A DNA stretch of 64,000 nucleotides from Plantago major (lineage: Eukaryota > Streptophyta > Magnoliopsida > Lamiales > Plantaginaceae): assembly GCA_026545765.1 (NCBI GenBank), contig JAIFAC010000281.1:1-64000 (forward strand). Reading direction: 5' to 3'. Of this stretch, positions 44,431-56,051 are shown one piece after another (the first letter of the stretch is position 1; each line of letters opens with the position of its first letter). The notes beneath the pieces are model-generated. The model searched no databases. It was not told where the DNA came from and saw nothing but the letters and a program-made list of their open reading frames with translations. A program made the translations under genes and the position numbers.

Positions 44431-44933
44431 AAGTTTCATTTCTATACTGCGCTCATCTACTGTCCAATTCTAGTCTTCTTTTAAGGCTCCCAACAACAAT
44501 CTCGACTTCCTTGAGAGTTTCGTGAGGCTCGATTCAGCGATTCTAGGAACTTCTCCTTGGCTTCCTACTCCTATCTGCGGATTCTCCGGCTTGGAGAAAC
44601 GACTTTCGGATCGAAGGTCACGATGTTGCCATAATGAGGCAGATGCCCTTCTCGTGGACATAATGTAACACTCCCAAGCTTCTCGGATGTTTCCCACCTC
44701 TTCTCCTACTCCGAAGGGAGTTGGGAATTTCATTCTATTGTGTAAGGTGGATGAAATAGCCCGGAATTGATTGAGTCTGGCGCCCAAGATGGTATTTGTA
44801 GTCGAATGTGCAGTCGACCACAACAAATCGGACCCATTGTGTGACCTGGCGGGAAGGTTCCGAGTGAAGCGTGTAACATAACACTTCCTAGTGGTGAGCA
44901 GTTCCTCCTCCGAACCCTAGTATAGAGTGTGAA

Positions 44934-45464
44934 CTACGTGTGATTCTTCAACTCCATCTGATCTAGGGTCCTCTTAGAAATGATATTCGAGGAACTCCCG
45001 GTATACACTAGAATTTTGTTCACTCGATAAGTCGCGATGGTCAATGAAACCACAAGAGGAACATCCGGGTTGTCAATCTCCTCGCCTCCTGCCGTAGGAG
45101 GGGGGATTTCGCTATCGTCGAAGGATATTGCATTTGTTCCTCGAATCGCGGGGGCACCGTACGCCCTATCATTGTTCCGAAGATTTTGGGCGGTCCACTC
45201 TCTTGCATTCCTGCTATCACCTCCAGAGGGTCCGCCTGCGATAGTGTTGATCACTCCGCTGTACGGAGGGTTCTCCATCTCCATCTCCTCGCCGTATCTG
45301 TACGGATATCCTTCCGTGCGTGGCGGATAACCTACTGGCGGAGGTGGCAAAGATAGGGGGCGAGGTGGCGGGTCAATAGCATTATCCTCCCTTCTCCGCT
45401 CCGTTCTATCATGCCTGGAGGGCTCGTCCGCATATATGTGCTCCTTCAACTTGCCCTCTCTCAC
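44934..45464 (-). pseudogene. Tat protease with altered active site
   Basis: This is a proline-rich linker (PPPPVGYPPRTEGYPYRYGE) followed by the retropepsin domain: VSLTIATYRVNKILVYTGSS. The family active site is D-T/S-G, and here the codon before TG is TAT (Tyr) instead of a codon for Asp. As read, the protease would be inactive. The region 44470-44826 continues the domain in another frame. Confidence 0.8.
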
Positions 45465-45469
45465 CAGGT

Positions 45470-47162
45470 GTTCGACCTCTGTTTTTAACTGGATACAGTC
45501 GTCTGTCTCATGACCTCGGCTCTTGTGAAATTTGCAGTATCCTTTCGCATTTCAGTTTCTCCGATTATGGGATGGCTTGGGCCACTGGATGTCCAACTTT
45601 TTCTCAACAATGGTGGCCAAGATGTCGGATCTCGGCTTGTTGAGGCGTGTGTAGTCCGCGAATCTCCAGGGCGGACTCCTCTCTCTGTAAATGCCCTTGT
45701 CTCTGTGATCTTTCTTCGGGTCAAACTTCCCCTGGCGTTGTTCTTGTCTTTGCGGTTCCTTCCCCTTCTTCGATCCTGCTCGGACTGGAACGTTCCTTCG
45801 GTATTCTTCTCCGTACATCACCTCCTCACATATGTCATCCAAGTGTTTTTCGCTCCTCACTTCCTGACTAGAGAGCTTCCTCCGCAGCTCGGAGTTGTAA
45901 GTATTAGCGTATAGGTGACGGACCCGTTCTTTAATACTATGGGGCTCAACTCGGAGTACTTCCGTATTGAAGCGATCTAGAAAAGTTCGAAGATCTTCCT
46001 GCTCCCTTTGGATGACTTCGGCTAGGTGCTCCACGGTACGTTTTCTTCTTTTTGATTTTCCGAACCGTGCTAATTAAGAACTTAGAAGATAGATCTGCAT
46101 ACGACCTTATTGACTTGTTTGGCAAAGCGGTGTACCAATCCATAGCCGTTCCGAAGAGGGTGGATGAAAACGTAAGAGCTTTAGTATTGTCACTCAGCCC
46201 CTTGGAATCCATCTTGCTGTTGTACCTTGTCAGGTGACCCACGGGACAAGTATCCCGTAATAGTATTCAAGTTGGAATCACTGGTCCGAGTTTCTATTTC
46301 TTTCCTTTCCCTCATGATGTCATCACCGGAGGATTTGGTGCTTGGTAGTGATCGCTCGTGGTCTTTCACCAGCGTCAGAGGTTGAATTTGGGTTTCTAAA
46401 GCTTTTTCTTTGGCGTATATTTAAATCATTGTCATGACCTCTCCTGTCCGTGGATGGACTGCGACATCCGCGGGGAGTTCATCTAGCCGGACCACTGGAA
46501 TGGTCTCCGCTACATGATCTCTGTCTCTCATGGGGGCTTGGCGCGGAACTCCTGGATGCCTGTTACCCCCTTCGTGGTACTCTCTCCTCCCATTCGGGCT
46601 TCCCTCACCCCGAACTTGCGAAGCAGAGGCCCGTCGGTCTAGAAGGTTTCACAAATCCTCATGGGGCGGCTGATCTCCCAACCTCTGTTGGATCGGACGC
46701 TGTCTGTTTCTTGACAATGCGGGCTCCGCTTGAGCCGGAGTAGCCACTGGCGGAGTGGCTTGCTGAGGATGGGCATTGTTAGACCCTAGGCATCCTTGGA
46801 TAATCGTGAGCAATCTATCAAACTGAGTTTCACTTAGTTCGAGGTCGCTTGTGCGGACAACGCGACCATCGGGCATTGTAAACCGTTGTCCTGTGGTAGG
46901 GCCTTGAGCTTCTGCCGGAGAAACTCGCGCTACTCCTTCTCCATGGTCCGTAGGCATGACATTCACAGGGACACTTTGGCCTCCCCTAAGCGAGGCGTCT
47001 CTTCCCTCATCCGAGGATGGGCTGGCGGTTCGCCGTCATCGGATATCTCCTTGGCGTTCCTTCCGATACTGACCCTTACGTCCCGGGTGGGCGGGCGTCC
47101 TCATGCGTGGTGGTGGAGTTCTCGCCAGTACCAATCCGAGCTGTTCGTCTCGTTCTAGCCAT
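45470..47162 (-). pseudogene. Tat gag
   Basis: Gag starts at an ATG (47162-47160, MARTRRTARIGTG) about 35 bases beyond the PBS. A variable N-terminal part follows (46966-46649, ending RPIQQRLGDQPPHEDL). The retrotransposon gag domain is read from 46242: MGHLTRYNSKMDSKGLSDN and GTAMDWYTALPNKSI. It then shifts frame to FLDRFNTEVLRVEPHS, DDICEEVMYGEEY and a basic RAGSKKGKEPQRQ tail. Stops and indels interrupt it. Confidence 0.85.
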
Positions 47163-47196
47163 TAGCACAACACAAACACAGACCTTTTTGTAAGCT

Positions 47197-47214
47197 TTCC
47201 CACAGACGGCGCCA
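47197..47214 (-). other. Tat primer-binding site
   Basis: On the minus strand TGGCGCCGTCTGTGGGAA begins three bases after the CA end of the 5' LTR. This is the PBS wording of Tat-lineage elements and fixes the element's orientation. Confidence 0.92.
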
Positions 47215-47217
47215 AAA

Positions 47218-48127
47218 TGTTGGGGGATAAAACCTCAAACACCAACACTACTACTACCAGTAACCTAATCTAGGATCCGCCTCCAACTTGAAGTCCGAGC
47301 AAAGGCTTGTCCGAGCAAGAGTACCTGAAAGGACTAGGGGGGGGGGGGGTTAGAATGGGTTACCCGGATTGCCTAAGTCAATCCGGAAGGAGGCTATACT
47401 CAAAGGAGAGTTGAAAGCTCTCAATGCAATAGTAGTGGGGAAAGGTTATGAAATCAAGGGTGCTTATGACTTAGGGGACAGCACAATTTCCTAGAGAATT
47501 CCACTTACCTCAAGGTCTTGGACTTTGTGTTATATTTATAGTTATATCATGCTTATGAAGTGGCTCATAAGATGATGCCAAGTGTATGCCTCAGATTTGG
47601 ACACCAATGCTACCTTTGGCCCATGGCCCCTTGGTGACGATAATCGATACTAGTTAATGGGCCTGGGAGGGTAGTTTGGACCTTTTCCTCTGAGAGTACT
47701 GTTCCGCATGTTGGGTCCGTGTAAGTCCCTCGGACAGATCCCCATGATTGGTTGACTCTGCCTTGGGTAACTCAAGGTGTCCGGACCTTAGAGTTCCACG
47801 GAAGCATCTCAGTGGTTACATCGGATCGTTTGGTCTTCTTGTCTCTTGGTGGCGTCAAGATTCTCTCGTCCGGTCCGTTTAGCATCTCGGGGTAGCGGTT
47901 TGCGGTACTTGGGAGGACTAGGTAACTTTGTCGAGTTGAAGTCATCCATCTAGCTTGGTAGGACCTAGGCGAAATGGCGTCTTGACTTGTGTACTAGTTG
48001 ACTGAGATGGTTTCCTTTAGGACGGACCATTCGAAGGTCGGACTAACTTTGAATGGCTATTCATTCGGCCTTGATGCTGCTACAGGACATTTCTGTAACA
48101 TGGATTGGGCATATATCAGTATCAACA
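47218..48127 (-). repeat. Tat element 5' LTR
   Basis: The 910-bp repeat pairs with 18618-19533 and is followed by GTTAG (48128-48132), the second copy of the target-site duplication. A G run near 47338-47350 is longer than in the other LTR. Confidence 0.95.
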
Positions 48128-48537
48128 GTTAGATCTTCAAACTCCTCAATTACAGTTTGTTGCTGGGATATTGTCGGAACTTTGTCTATCAAGGAATCAA
48201 ATTCTCAATTACTTTTTGCAGGTCTTGCAGGAACGTTTCTCCTGCGTTCTCCTTCACGCTTGAATCATTCTCTATGCCTGACAGAAACTTGATTGACAAT
48301 GGCAGAGTCGACTATGTCTTCTGCTCTATGTGACAAATCTATGACTTGTCTCTGCAACATTTTTAATCTGTTGTAAGTTGGCAGGGGATGGTTTTCAAGA
48401 ATCTGTTGCAAAGTGGTAACCTTTTTGAACAAAGATTCAAGTTTTTCCTTCTCAAGGTCATGAACAGAAGAAAGTTGAGGAACAGGGTGCAGGATTTGGT
48501 TAATACTATGTGCGAGTGACTGTAGAGTGTAAGCCAT
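48128..48537 (-). pseudogene. NLR fragment: N-terminal coiled-coil (Rx-N-like) exon
   Basis: From an ATG at 48537 the minus strand encodes MAYTLQSLAHSINQILHPVP, LEKEKLESLFKKVTTLQQIL and LSHRAEDIVDSAIVNQV. This pattern opens late-blight-R1A-like CNL receptors. A stop at 48265 and further frame shifts follow, with QQQTVIEEFEDL running into the Tat insertion site. An AG acceptor-like TTTTCAG sits just upstream of the ATG. The frame continues at 18617, so this is the true N-terminus of that gene. Confidence 0.85.
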
Positions 48538-49490
48538 GTTCAGTATATCTTCTCTGAAAATAGGAAATTTAACTGGTTTGTTTGGAAGATTGGAGATGAA
48601 GGAAATGGAGAGAAATCAAAATAACATCAAGATTCAAGCTTCTTTGAATATAGTATGCGGTAATTTCCTGTCAACAACTGGGGTATAAAGAAAACAAGGC
48701 AGTTGGAGAGAGTCGACATTTTAACATGTTGCTGCAACTTGGACAGAATTCAACAATTTACAATTATTATTAACTCTCTACATACATATGTAGGTGACCA
48801 CATGTATGTATATTTGTCACACACGAATGTGCATGTCATCTTCGATTATTATATAAATTGATGCAGCATTTTTGCGTTGCAGATTGGAGTTGTAACTGAG
48901 AACTTGTTGCCAGGGGATACAGTAGCATTGGTATACATTTGATCGTTTTGTTTGGTTCAAGCCGCATATAGACCCTAACTGCAGAAATTTCTACAGAAGA
49001 GAGATTGAGATGAGCAAACTTGCTGGTCAGTTTGCTGAACATATGTGTATTTGTGTTTGTCAACTGAACAAGATGTTTTTAACAATCCTTTCCTCTTGTT
49101 GAAGTGTTTTTTAGGGGAAATGACTCTTCAATGTTCCAAAGTTCCAATTTTTGCACCTGCAGTCATTGATCTGTTAGTGGTTTATGCTCAAATCTCACTC
49201 TCACACTCTAAAAGTGCAGATCAGCATACAGAAAAAAATCTAGTTTTACATTTTTCTCACTCGAGCTTATGCTTTTGTGTTATGTCATCTAGTCGAAAGT
49301 CTGTCTTTCGAATTGAGGGCATCGATTAATAGAACATTGTATTTGAAAGGTAAGGCGGGTGCAACTTCAATTTATAATGGACCCGACTTAATCATCACTT
49401 GGATAGTTGGATTATTATTCATTCAAGTTTGCCTTTGACCTCGGGAGTCACGTTTATAAGTACGATAATCAATATTAGAATAACAACTTC
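48538..49490. other. Intergenic spacer between NLR fragment and tRNA
   Basis: Upstream of the NLR start the DNA is AT-rich with no convincing gene. Short plus-strand ORFs (for example 49045-49329) show no domain. Confidence 0.5.
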
Positions 49491-49564
49491 GTCTGGGTGG
49501 TGTAGTCGGTTATCACGCTAGTCTCACACACTAGAGGTCCCCGGTTCGAACCCGGGCTCAGACA
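49491..49564 (+). tRNA. tRNA-Val (anticodon CAC)
   Basis: The 74-nt sequence folds as a complete cloverleaf. The acceptor stem is GTCTGGG with CTCAGAC (one G-T pair). The anticodon stem CTAGT/ACTAG encloses CTCACAC, giving anticodon CAC. The T arm is CCCGG-TTCGAAC-CCGGG, and the discriminator base is A. No intron is present. A T run shortly downstream (about 49569-49574) can end Pol III transcription. The D-loop shows the A-box-like TGTAGTCGG and the T arm the B box GGTTCGAACCC. Confidence 0.97.
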
Positions 49565-50062
49565 TAAATTTTTTAATGAACTTTGAGACCCTGGAAATAT
49601 GTGGTCACATTCTCTTTTGTACAAAAAGCTGATCGAAAGAATGAATTTTTTTATAGACTTTGAGAGCTTGGAAATATGAGTTTACATTCTCTTCGCATCA
49701 GATTTCAACAATTCCCTTTTCTACAAGAACTGATCGAAAGAATGACAATAAATGTTGAGATACATTCCATTCCGAGTTGCCACTTCCCAAAAACCCAGTC
49801 ATGTAATACAAAGAAACAAAACTCTCTTTACATTCACAAGTTAGATACCGGTATATCCAGTAATACAAAGAATCAGTATGGTAGGCACTAGGCAGTGTTG
49901 AAATCCTATTCTTCGGCAAAAATCCACATCTACAATGTGGTAGTAAGAATTTCTTTACATCCATTAGCAGATTCACAAGCCCCCAGCTTTTCTGTACTTG
50001 TTGATGTCAAAATTTCTTCAGAGGCACCGCCAGTTCAAATCTTGTACATATTATGAGGTCAC

Positions 50063-53000
50063 TCATGTTGATGAACGTAATATTGTTGAAGCCTCTTTTG
50101 TACTCTTATGTGGCTGGATTGTCTGAGCATTCAGTTGCTGCAAGTCCAATGAGAATAAACTTTTGAAAGATTCATAGGAGGCGAAGAAAAGTGCTCCCTG
50201 GATCATGTACATCACTAATCTTGGACTTAAACCCCTGCAAGTGAATACCATAATATTAGACAACCAAATCAATATGGATACACTCAAAAAGTTTTTATGA
50301 TTTTGCTAAAAGCTGAGTGTTATCTGGTAAGCCGGTAGCGCAGGCTTATTTAGGTTCCATATTGGCCTTTCCTGATTGAAAAATAAAGGCAAAAAGTCAA
50401 TTTGTTCCCCTTGGATGAAAGTTCTTTTTATATGGTTTACATTCCCTTGTAATTGTGAAAAACTTCTCCAAGAGAAATGCCAAAATGCTACTTCAATTGT
50501 GTAATGAATATTTGCAACATTTACCTGTAGAGCCCTTTCAGCCCTTCAGTCTTCCGGATGCTCGTAAGGGTATTAAAAACACCAGGATACTGGACCATAG
50601 ATCCAGGAATCTGTCATGATGACTTTTTGTTTAGAAGTTTGCATCGTAAATACCAGTGCATTTTCCATAAAAGAATTTGCATTCACATAGGGAATAGAGC
50701 CTGTACAGAAAGAGCAAGCCAACCTGAGTTTGCATTCTAGTCTTGACAACATCAAAAGGAGTTGTGAACAGAGAAGCCATAGATCCTGCCAATCCTCCAC
50801 AAAATAACTGAAAGAAACCAACTATGAGAGAAATCCAAGAAGAGCATAAATGTAGAAATCCAAACAACATGAGAACTTTAGGAAAGGATGGAATAGAAAC
50901 CAGTAAGCTGCATATGAGCATACCGTCGACACAGTATTGGCTTGAGCATTTGACTGGAAGGATGGAAACGTGAATTGCTTCAGTCTTTCATAAGTGTAGA
51001 ACTGCACATTATTAATTAACAAACATAAGATGGCAAATGCTGGTGACTGTTCTTGAATTATAAAACAAGACGAATTATCAGAAATTGAAAAAATGGAGGA
51101 ACCATTATTAATCAGGGCGGTAGATGACAGCTCTCAGGTACCAATAAAATATGCAAGCACGCGAGTCTAGTTTCTAGTGAGACGATTTTGAACTTTACCT
51201 TGATAATGGAGTGCGGAATATTTCTACAGAGTACGGCTGTCCAACCAGCATATAGAGAAGGCAACCCACCTCTCTGGAGAACCTCTTTGAATGCAATCCT
51301 ATTATGAACAAAGTTTACAGAAACATGACATCAATTAAACCTCCAACAACCGGGCATGCAGAGATTGAAAACGAACACAGTTTTACAGGCAGGCATGCTG
51401 GAAGGAGTAAAACGACATATAACCACTTCAGCAAAGTTCCAAACAGAATCAGAAATAAAAGGAATAATCAATAGAAAATGGAATACTTAATAAATGAGCA
51501 ACATGCATAAAAATGTCTAGGGGCCCATCTCTAATCCAGGCAGGCACCTCGTTACTTTTATTAGGGATGAGTTATAAATTTTGGCATTCAGTACAGATCA
51601 AGGTAATCAAAATCTTCATTATGCCCAGAGAAATATTAGAACATCCTAAAGGTATACCAGCAATTCCGGTAGTGAGAACCAACTTGCATCTGCTGTTTGA
51701 TACGCTCACTTGGAGTAAAAATAAATGATGTTGCAATGCTTGCACAACCTCCTGCCGTGCAGTGGGCAAAGAGTGATTTTCCTGCAGAAAGCAAAGCATA
51801 CACGCATTGATATCACTACATCTCTTGGTATGGCTAATCAATGAATAGAACTCAACAAATTACTAGCATCGTCACCAGCTCAAGTGAGATGGTTTTGCTT
51901 CTGCAGCAGAAGAGCACCTTACCTTAGGAAGAAGCGGAAGCATAGTCTTCTTCACCGATTCATACGTGAATGTGTAAACTGCAGAAATTGGAGCTGAAGT
52001 TGCAATATTGCTGGAAATTCCACGATAAAGTCCTGATAGACCTGAAAAACCAACACCAGATTAGGATAACTGGTCTTCATAGAATTGATCCAAGTCTGGA
52101 AAGAGAAAGCATGGTTTCCATATAAGATTGAAAAGTTCTCCCAAGCAACACACCTCGTTCAGAAATTATAGATCTGCCTACGTAGTGAAGGGGCTTATGA
52201 TCAGCACGGCCTGACTGAATAACTGTCTTGATTGTGTCCATTGGATGAAGACAAAGGCTAACAACTATCCCTGCCATTGCTCCGGCAAAGGCATGTTCGT
52301 GCTTTGCAAGGGAATATTGAGGTTTGTCCTTCACTGACAAACCAAATTCTGATTCACAGACATGGGCAAGTGGTATCTGTTGATCAAGTTTATCAGGAAG
52401 GCCAACCTTAGTTTTGTTCATGCTGCTTTCTTGATCATACCTATGTAAAGGTAAAATGGAGTCATGGGAGTCTGCATTACATCTTAAAGTAATATTCTTA
52501 CAATCAGACTCAGATCTTGACACAAGTGTTATTTGATCAATTTGATCAGGAAACCCAACCATAGCTTCTTTCATGCTACATTCTTGATCATAACTACATA
52601 AAGGGAAGCTAGAGTTGCGGGAGTCTGCATTACATCCTAAAGTAATATTCTCACAATCAGACTCAGATCTTGAAGTAAAGATCTCATTCTCAGTCTTTAA
52701 TGTAGAGATATCACTGTTGGTCTCTTTGTGTTCTACCCCATCTATGGATTGCCCCTTTTTCCGGTTAGAAGGAATTCCCACACTCAAGTTATAACATGAA
52801 GTCGTTGAATCAGTAGGCACGCATCCACTGGCTACACTTTCCGAAGTATCACCAGCATCACAATCACAACCACTTGTTGCATTATCTTCAATCGCAATAT
52901 CTATCAACTGATTCTTAGGCATATCACGAGCTATCTTATTCATCCACATGTAATTTCCCTGCAACTTGCACACAAATCCTTTAGCGGAGAGACTATTTTG

Positions 53001-53489
53001 TACAGAAGACACTTCATATATGTTAGATCGTGAATGAAGTATACTCCTAAATATTCCATAATTATGCTGAGGACACGACGTATTCCGGTTTCTTTTTGGA
53101 TACTCTAGATTTGACTGATCTTGTCTAGAAGAACTCTTGTTAGCAGTCAAATAGTCAGAACAAGATTGATCAGAAACTGATGTAGATGCACAAAGAGTTC
53201 CATTCCTTTCATTATACTGAAGAATATCACCTCCATGACCGACTTCAGTACTGTATTTGGAACTAGATTTTGACAGTAGATTTGCAAGAGGCTGTCCTGC
53301 ACGAACCCATGCGTAGCTTACTGCAGATATTAAGTCAGATGTACTTAAAATCTCAGAAGATTGGGGATCAGAATTACTAGTAGAAGACTTGTCATTTTCT
53401 GAAGGGATTATATCCTTATACTGAATTTCAGCAAGTTCATGCAATGCCCCTTGACGGACTGTGCCTGTGTTTAGATGGAAGTTTGTCAT
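50063..53489 (-). CDS. Mitochondrial carrier family (SLC25-type) protein, long N-terminal extension
   Basis: Eight exons are visible on the minus strand: 53489-52154, 52041-51923, 51781-51658, 51298-51199, 51001-50924, 50807-50724, 50610-50525 and 50234-50063, all with GT-AG borders. They encode about 700 residues. The first about 420 are a Ser-rich, domain-free extension. Then come three carrier repeats with signatures HPMDTIKT, TPSERIKQQ and TPFDVVKTR, typical of inner-membrane or plastid-envelope transporters. The substrate is not clear; wording such as SSNIATSAPISAVYTFTYES resembles plant carriers related to the S-adenosylmethionine group. Exon 3 to exon 4 does not stay in phase: one base seems missing near 51766 (TTTGCCCAC), since the next frame reads HCTAGGCASIATSFIF. 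This could be a sequencing error or a real lesion. The start may be further upstream, see the 5' UTR entry. Confidence 0.9.
52365..52676 (-). repeat. Tandem 51-codon duplication within the carrier N-terminus
   Basis: Two copies with a 153-bp period lie at about residues 270-321 and 322-373. Both begin SRSESDC(E/K)NITL and continue CNADS, YDQE and DQ. They lie in the Ser-rich extension and have no known domain. Confidence 0.85.
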
Positions 53490-54600
53490 GTTTTGGGGAT
53501 AAATGAGTAGCCCCAGTCATTTTCTGTTCTTCAAGAAAGCAGGTGACTGGATACAACTGCACCATTAACACATCAGTTAGTAAGACACATAGACAGTACA
53601 AAATCATATGTAAAGAATACGTGTCAGGTTCTTAATAGCAGCTGCATGAACTAAAAATTACATCTATTAGGCAGTTCCACTGTAGATGTTCTTGGACAAG
53701 CTAAGATCAATAAAGAGCTTGAGGATAAACCCAGTCCCATTTTCAGCTTTAACATGACATAATACAATTATCTTTTTTTTTTCACATCTACCATTATGCA
53801 TATTTGAAAACAAATGTTTTACCCCTATAGTATCTGCCACATAGTATGAGGACAAGAATACACTAATACACTATGGTAATATCCAACTACTAATCATACT
53901 AACAGTCTAATCCTCTACCTTTACAAGAAAGAAGCAACATTATAATCGAAAAAAGAAAGTGAAGTAGTGAACATACCCCAGCTAGCAAGAGTCCCTCCTC
54001 CTGCTAAGAATCAAGATCCAATAAAGCTTTCTCCGTCTGAAACAGCCAACCAACTGTAAAACAAATCATTATCCCAATCATAACAATCAAAATTCACTTC
54101 AAAAGACGCATCTAACAATCAGATGGTTGAAAGTGGAGTTAATGAAACTCCATTTCAGCACAAGTGGACAGCTATTTGAGTCAAGAACACATCCACTAAT
54201 TAACTTTTCAAAGAAATCCTGTTTTTCCAATATGGGTGCAATGGCTTTTAAACCACAATAAGCAAAATTGTTAGAATTCCAATGATTAGCTTATAAAATT
54301 GATTGAGGCATTTTATCAAGCACCTGGTGAGCAATGATAAACCAAAACATCACACGCACATTTTCTGGCAATGTATTAGAAGAAGTGTATCTATCAAACA
54401 GGAGATGGGCGCGAAGAGATACAAGATTCAGATTACCTGTTATCAAAGTTCATTTTGGTTGGTGCTTCTGCAATTGAATTTCGAGTGGTGGCAAAATGTT
54501 AGCGAAATTTACAGCTTCGAGAACTTAAAAACAAGTTCATAAACAAGGTGGAGAGGAGAATGCTGTCAAGTTCTAACTGTGGATAGTCAACAATTCTCCA
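53490..54600 (-). other. 5' UTR exons and introns of the carrier gene
   Basis: Candidate leader exons end at GCTGGG-GTATGT (near 53978) and GATAACAG-GTAATC (near 54436). Acceptors are GTTTCAG (near 54040) and GGTGCAG (near 53560). An earlier ATG at 53520 reads MTGATHLSPKHDK in a different frame and stops after 27 codons, overlapping the called start. It may be an upstream ORF. Alternatively it is the true start, if one base is missing in the four-C run at 53447-53450. Confidence 0.5.
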
Positions 54601-55428
54601 CGACTCGTATTTCTTCATTTCATTTAGTAAAGATAAGTTGGGGGTGGTAACCCATTTTAATTGAATCGAACATATTTACCTATTTTGTCTTATCATTTTA
54701 GTTTAGATAATAGTTATATTTTTTAATCGAATCACTACTCAATTAAGACTTCAAACACTTACAAAACTCTATAAATTTTAATTTTAAATTAAACCTAAAT
54801 TTTAGCATTTCGATTAAAATTTAGTTATTATTAATCATTTATATCTCAACTAAAATTACTTCAATTAAATTCCATATCAAACAACCCGATAGTCATTTAT
54901 ATTAATTTTGTAACTTTTTCCATTTATTTCTCCACTTATCATTATACTTATTTGTTTTGAGTTATTATCCACCAATTTGAAAGTGCAAAACTTAGATATG
55001 ATACTAAACCTTTAAATTATGTAAACAAAATTTAAATTCAACTCTAGTTGCATTACTATTCACCAACTCCAAAACCAACTCAAGTTCAAAGCTAAACACC
55101 ATGATAATTGTTCATCGGAAAGCGTTTATATAACTTGCATATATGTTTGGAACTACACGAATACTGAAATAAGGGTTGATCGTGATGGTTTTTTAGATTT
55201 ACTCTAATAGATTCCCAACTAGAGTACTCTTTATCTACATACGCGTAGTTGGTGAAGTCTTTCTTACACAACGAACTCCGAAATTTTATTGGGTTATGTC
55301 TTTTTTAATCTCGATCTTAGCCAATCTTTCATATTGATAATATGTTGAGGAACAAATGATCAATTTTTTAAAAGCAAGTTGTTGACTCGTAGTATAAATG
55401 TATAATGGTAAGTATTTCCACCTGACAG
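54601..55428. other. AT-rich intergenic DNA
   Basis: No gene, repeat or transposon end was recognised. It presumably includes the carrier promoter next to 54600. Confidence 0.5.
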
Positions 55429-55849
55429 GTGGACGGCTCGGTTCGGGAAAAGCTTTTCGTTTTTATGTTTTCTACTAAGATGAGATTGAACGGCACAAGA
55501 CGGGAGTTCCTAGCATGGGAATGGAGGTTTCAACACATACATATGGAAGTTGAGATTGATTCGACAAGAGTGTACCCGTTGTTGGCAAACAATACACAAC
55601 AATACAAAATCATCATTTACATGTAGTTTTAGAAGAATGCAGAAACCTCAAGACTCTACCATGGGGATTCCGGTTTAAGCTCATCCAAAGGAAAATGAAC
55701 TCTTTGTGCAGGCAAGTTAGCAAAGATGGGACATGGTACACAAGGCCTTCATATGTGGGACTCCAGCCGCATGTGCTGACTCCACTCATCATTCAGACTT
55801 GCAAGGAGCTGCTAGATCTAGGCATCTACCAATACTACGATTAATACGA
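55429..55849 (+). pseudogene. RNase H-like (RVT_3 type) fragment
   Basis: The plus strand encodes REFLAWEWRFQHIHMEVEID, then STRVYPLLANN, and after a frame shift CRNLKTLPWGFRFKLIQRKM and WYTRPSYVGLQPHVL. The E-D spacing and the IEVDS-like, CRNL and LIxRxxN phrases resemble the RNase H domain found at the end of some plant LINEs and in related host genes. A run of 17 A's at 55955-55971 lies downstream and could be a retrotransposed tail. It is too short to be sure. Confidence 0.4.
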
Positions 55850-56051
55850 TACAACTTTTTTGCTTTTACGCAACAAGTTGTGCAAAAGGAGCATGAAATT
55901 TTGGTAACGATTTCCCCTCAGCCGAAGGAAGTATAAGAAAGCACATCATAGGCTAAAAAAAAAAAAAAAAAGATGCTAGAGCATTATTTGCGAAATTAAC
56001 CTGGAAAAAGGAAAAATCATAGTCTGCCTGACCCAAATTCAGGGATGAAAT

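Larger units (their letters stand above)
18618..48127 (-). mobile_element. Tat-lineage Ty3/gypsy retrotransposon with nested copia element
   Basis: Two LTRs of about 0.91 kb bound it, with TSD GTTAG on both sides. Minus-strand order is 5' LTR (48127-47218), PBS TGGCGCCGTCTGTGGGAA, gag, protease, RT, RNase H, integrase (ending 41132), a long 3' region with plus-strand genes, PPT and 3' LTR. Removing the nested copia leaves about 13.9 kb, a usual size for Tat elements. The PBS wording, the integrase without a chromodomain and the antisense 3' genes point to Tat. Gag-pol is broken in several places. Confidence 0.93.

Noticed and set aside
42005..46743. Plus-strand ORFs opposite Tat gag-pol
   Set aside because: They mirror the minus-strand domains, have no promoter, splice signals or domain of their own, and differ in this from the antisense genes at 20046-40900.
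55955..55971. 17-base A run as the tail of a second LINE
   Set aside because: No target-site duplication could be matched and only an uncertain RNase H-like fragment lies upstream.
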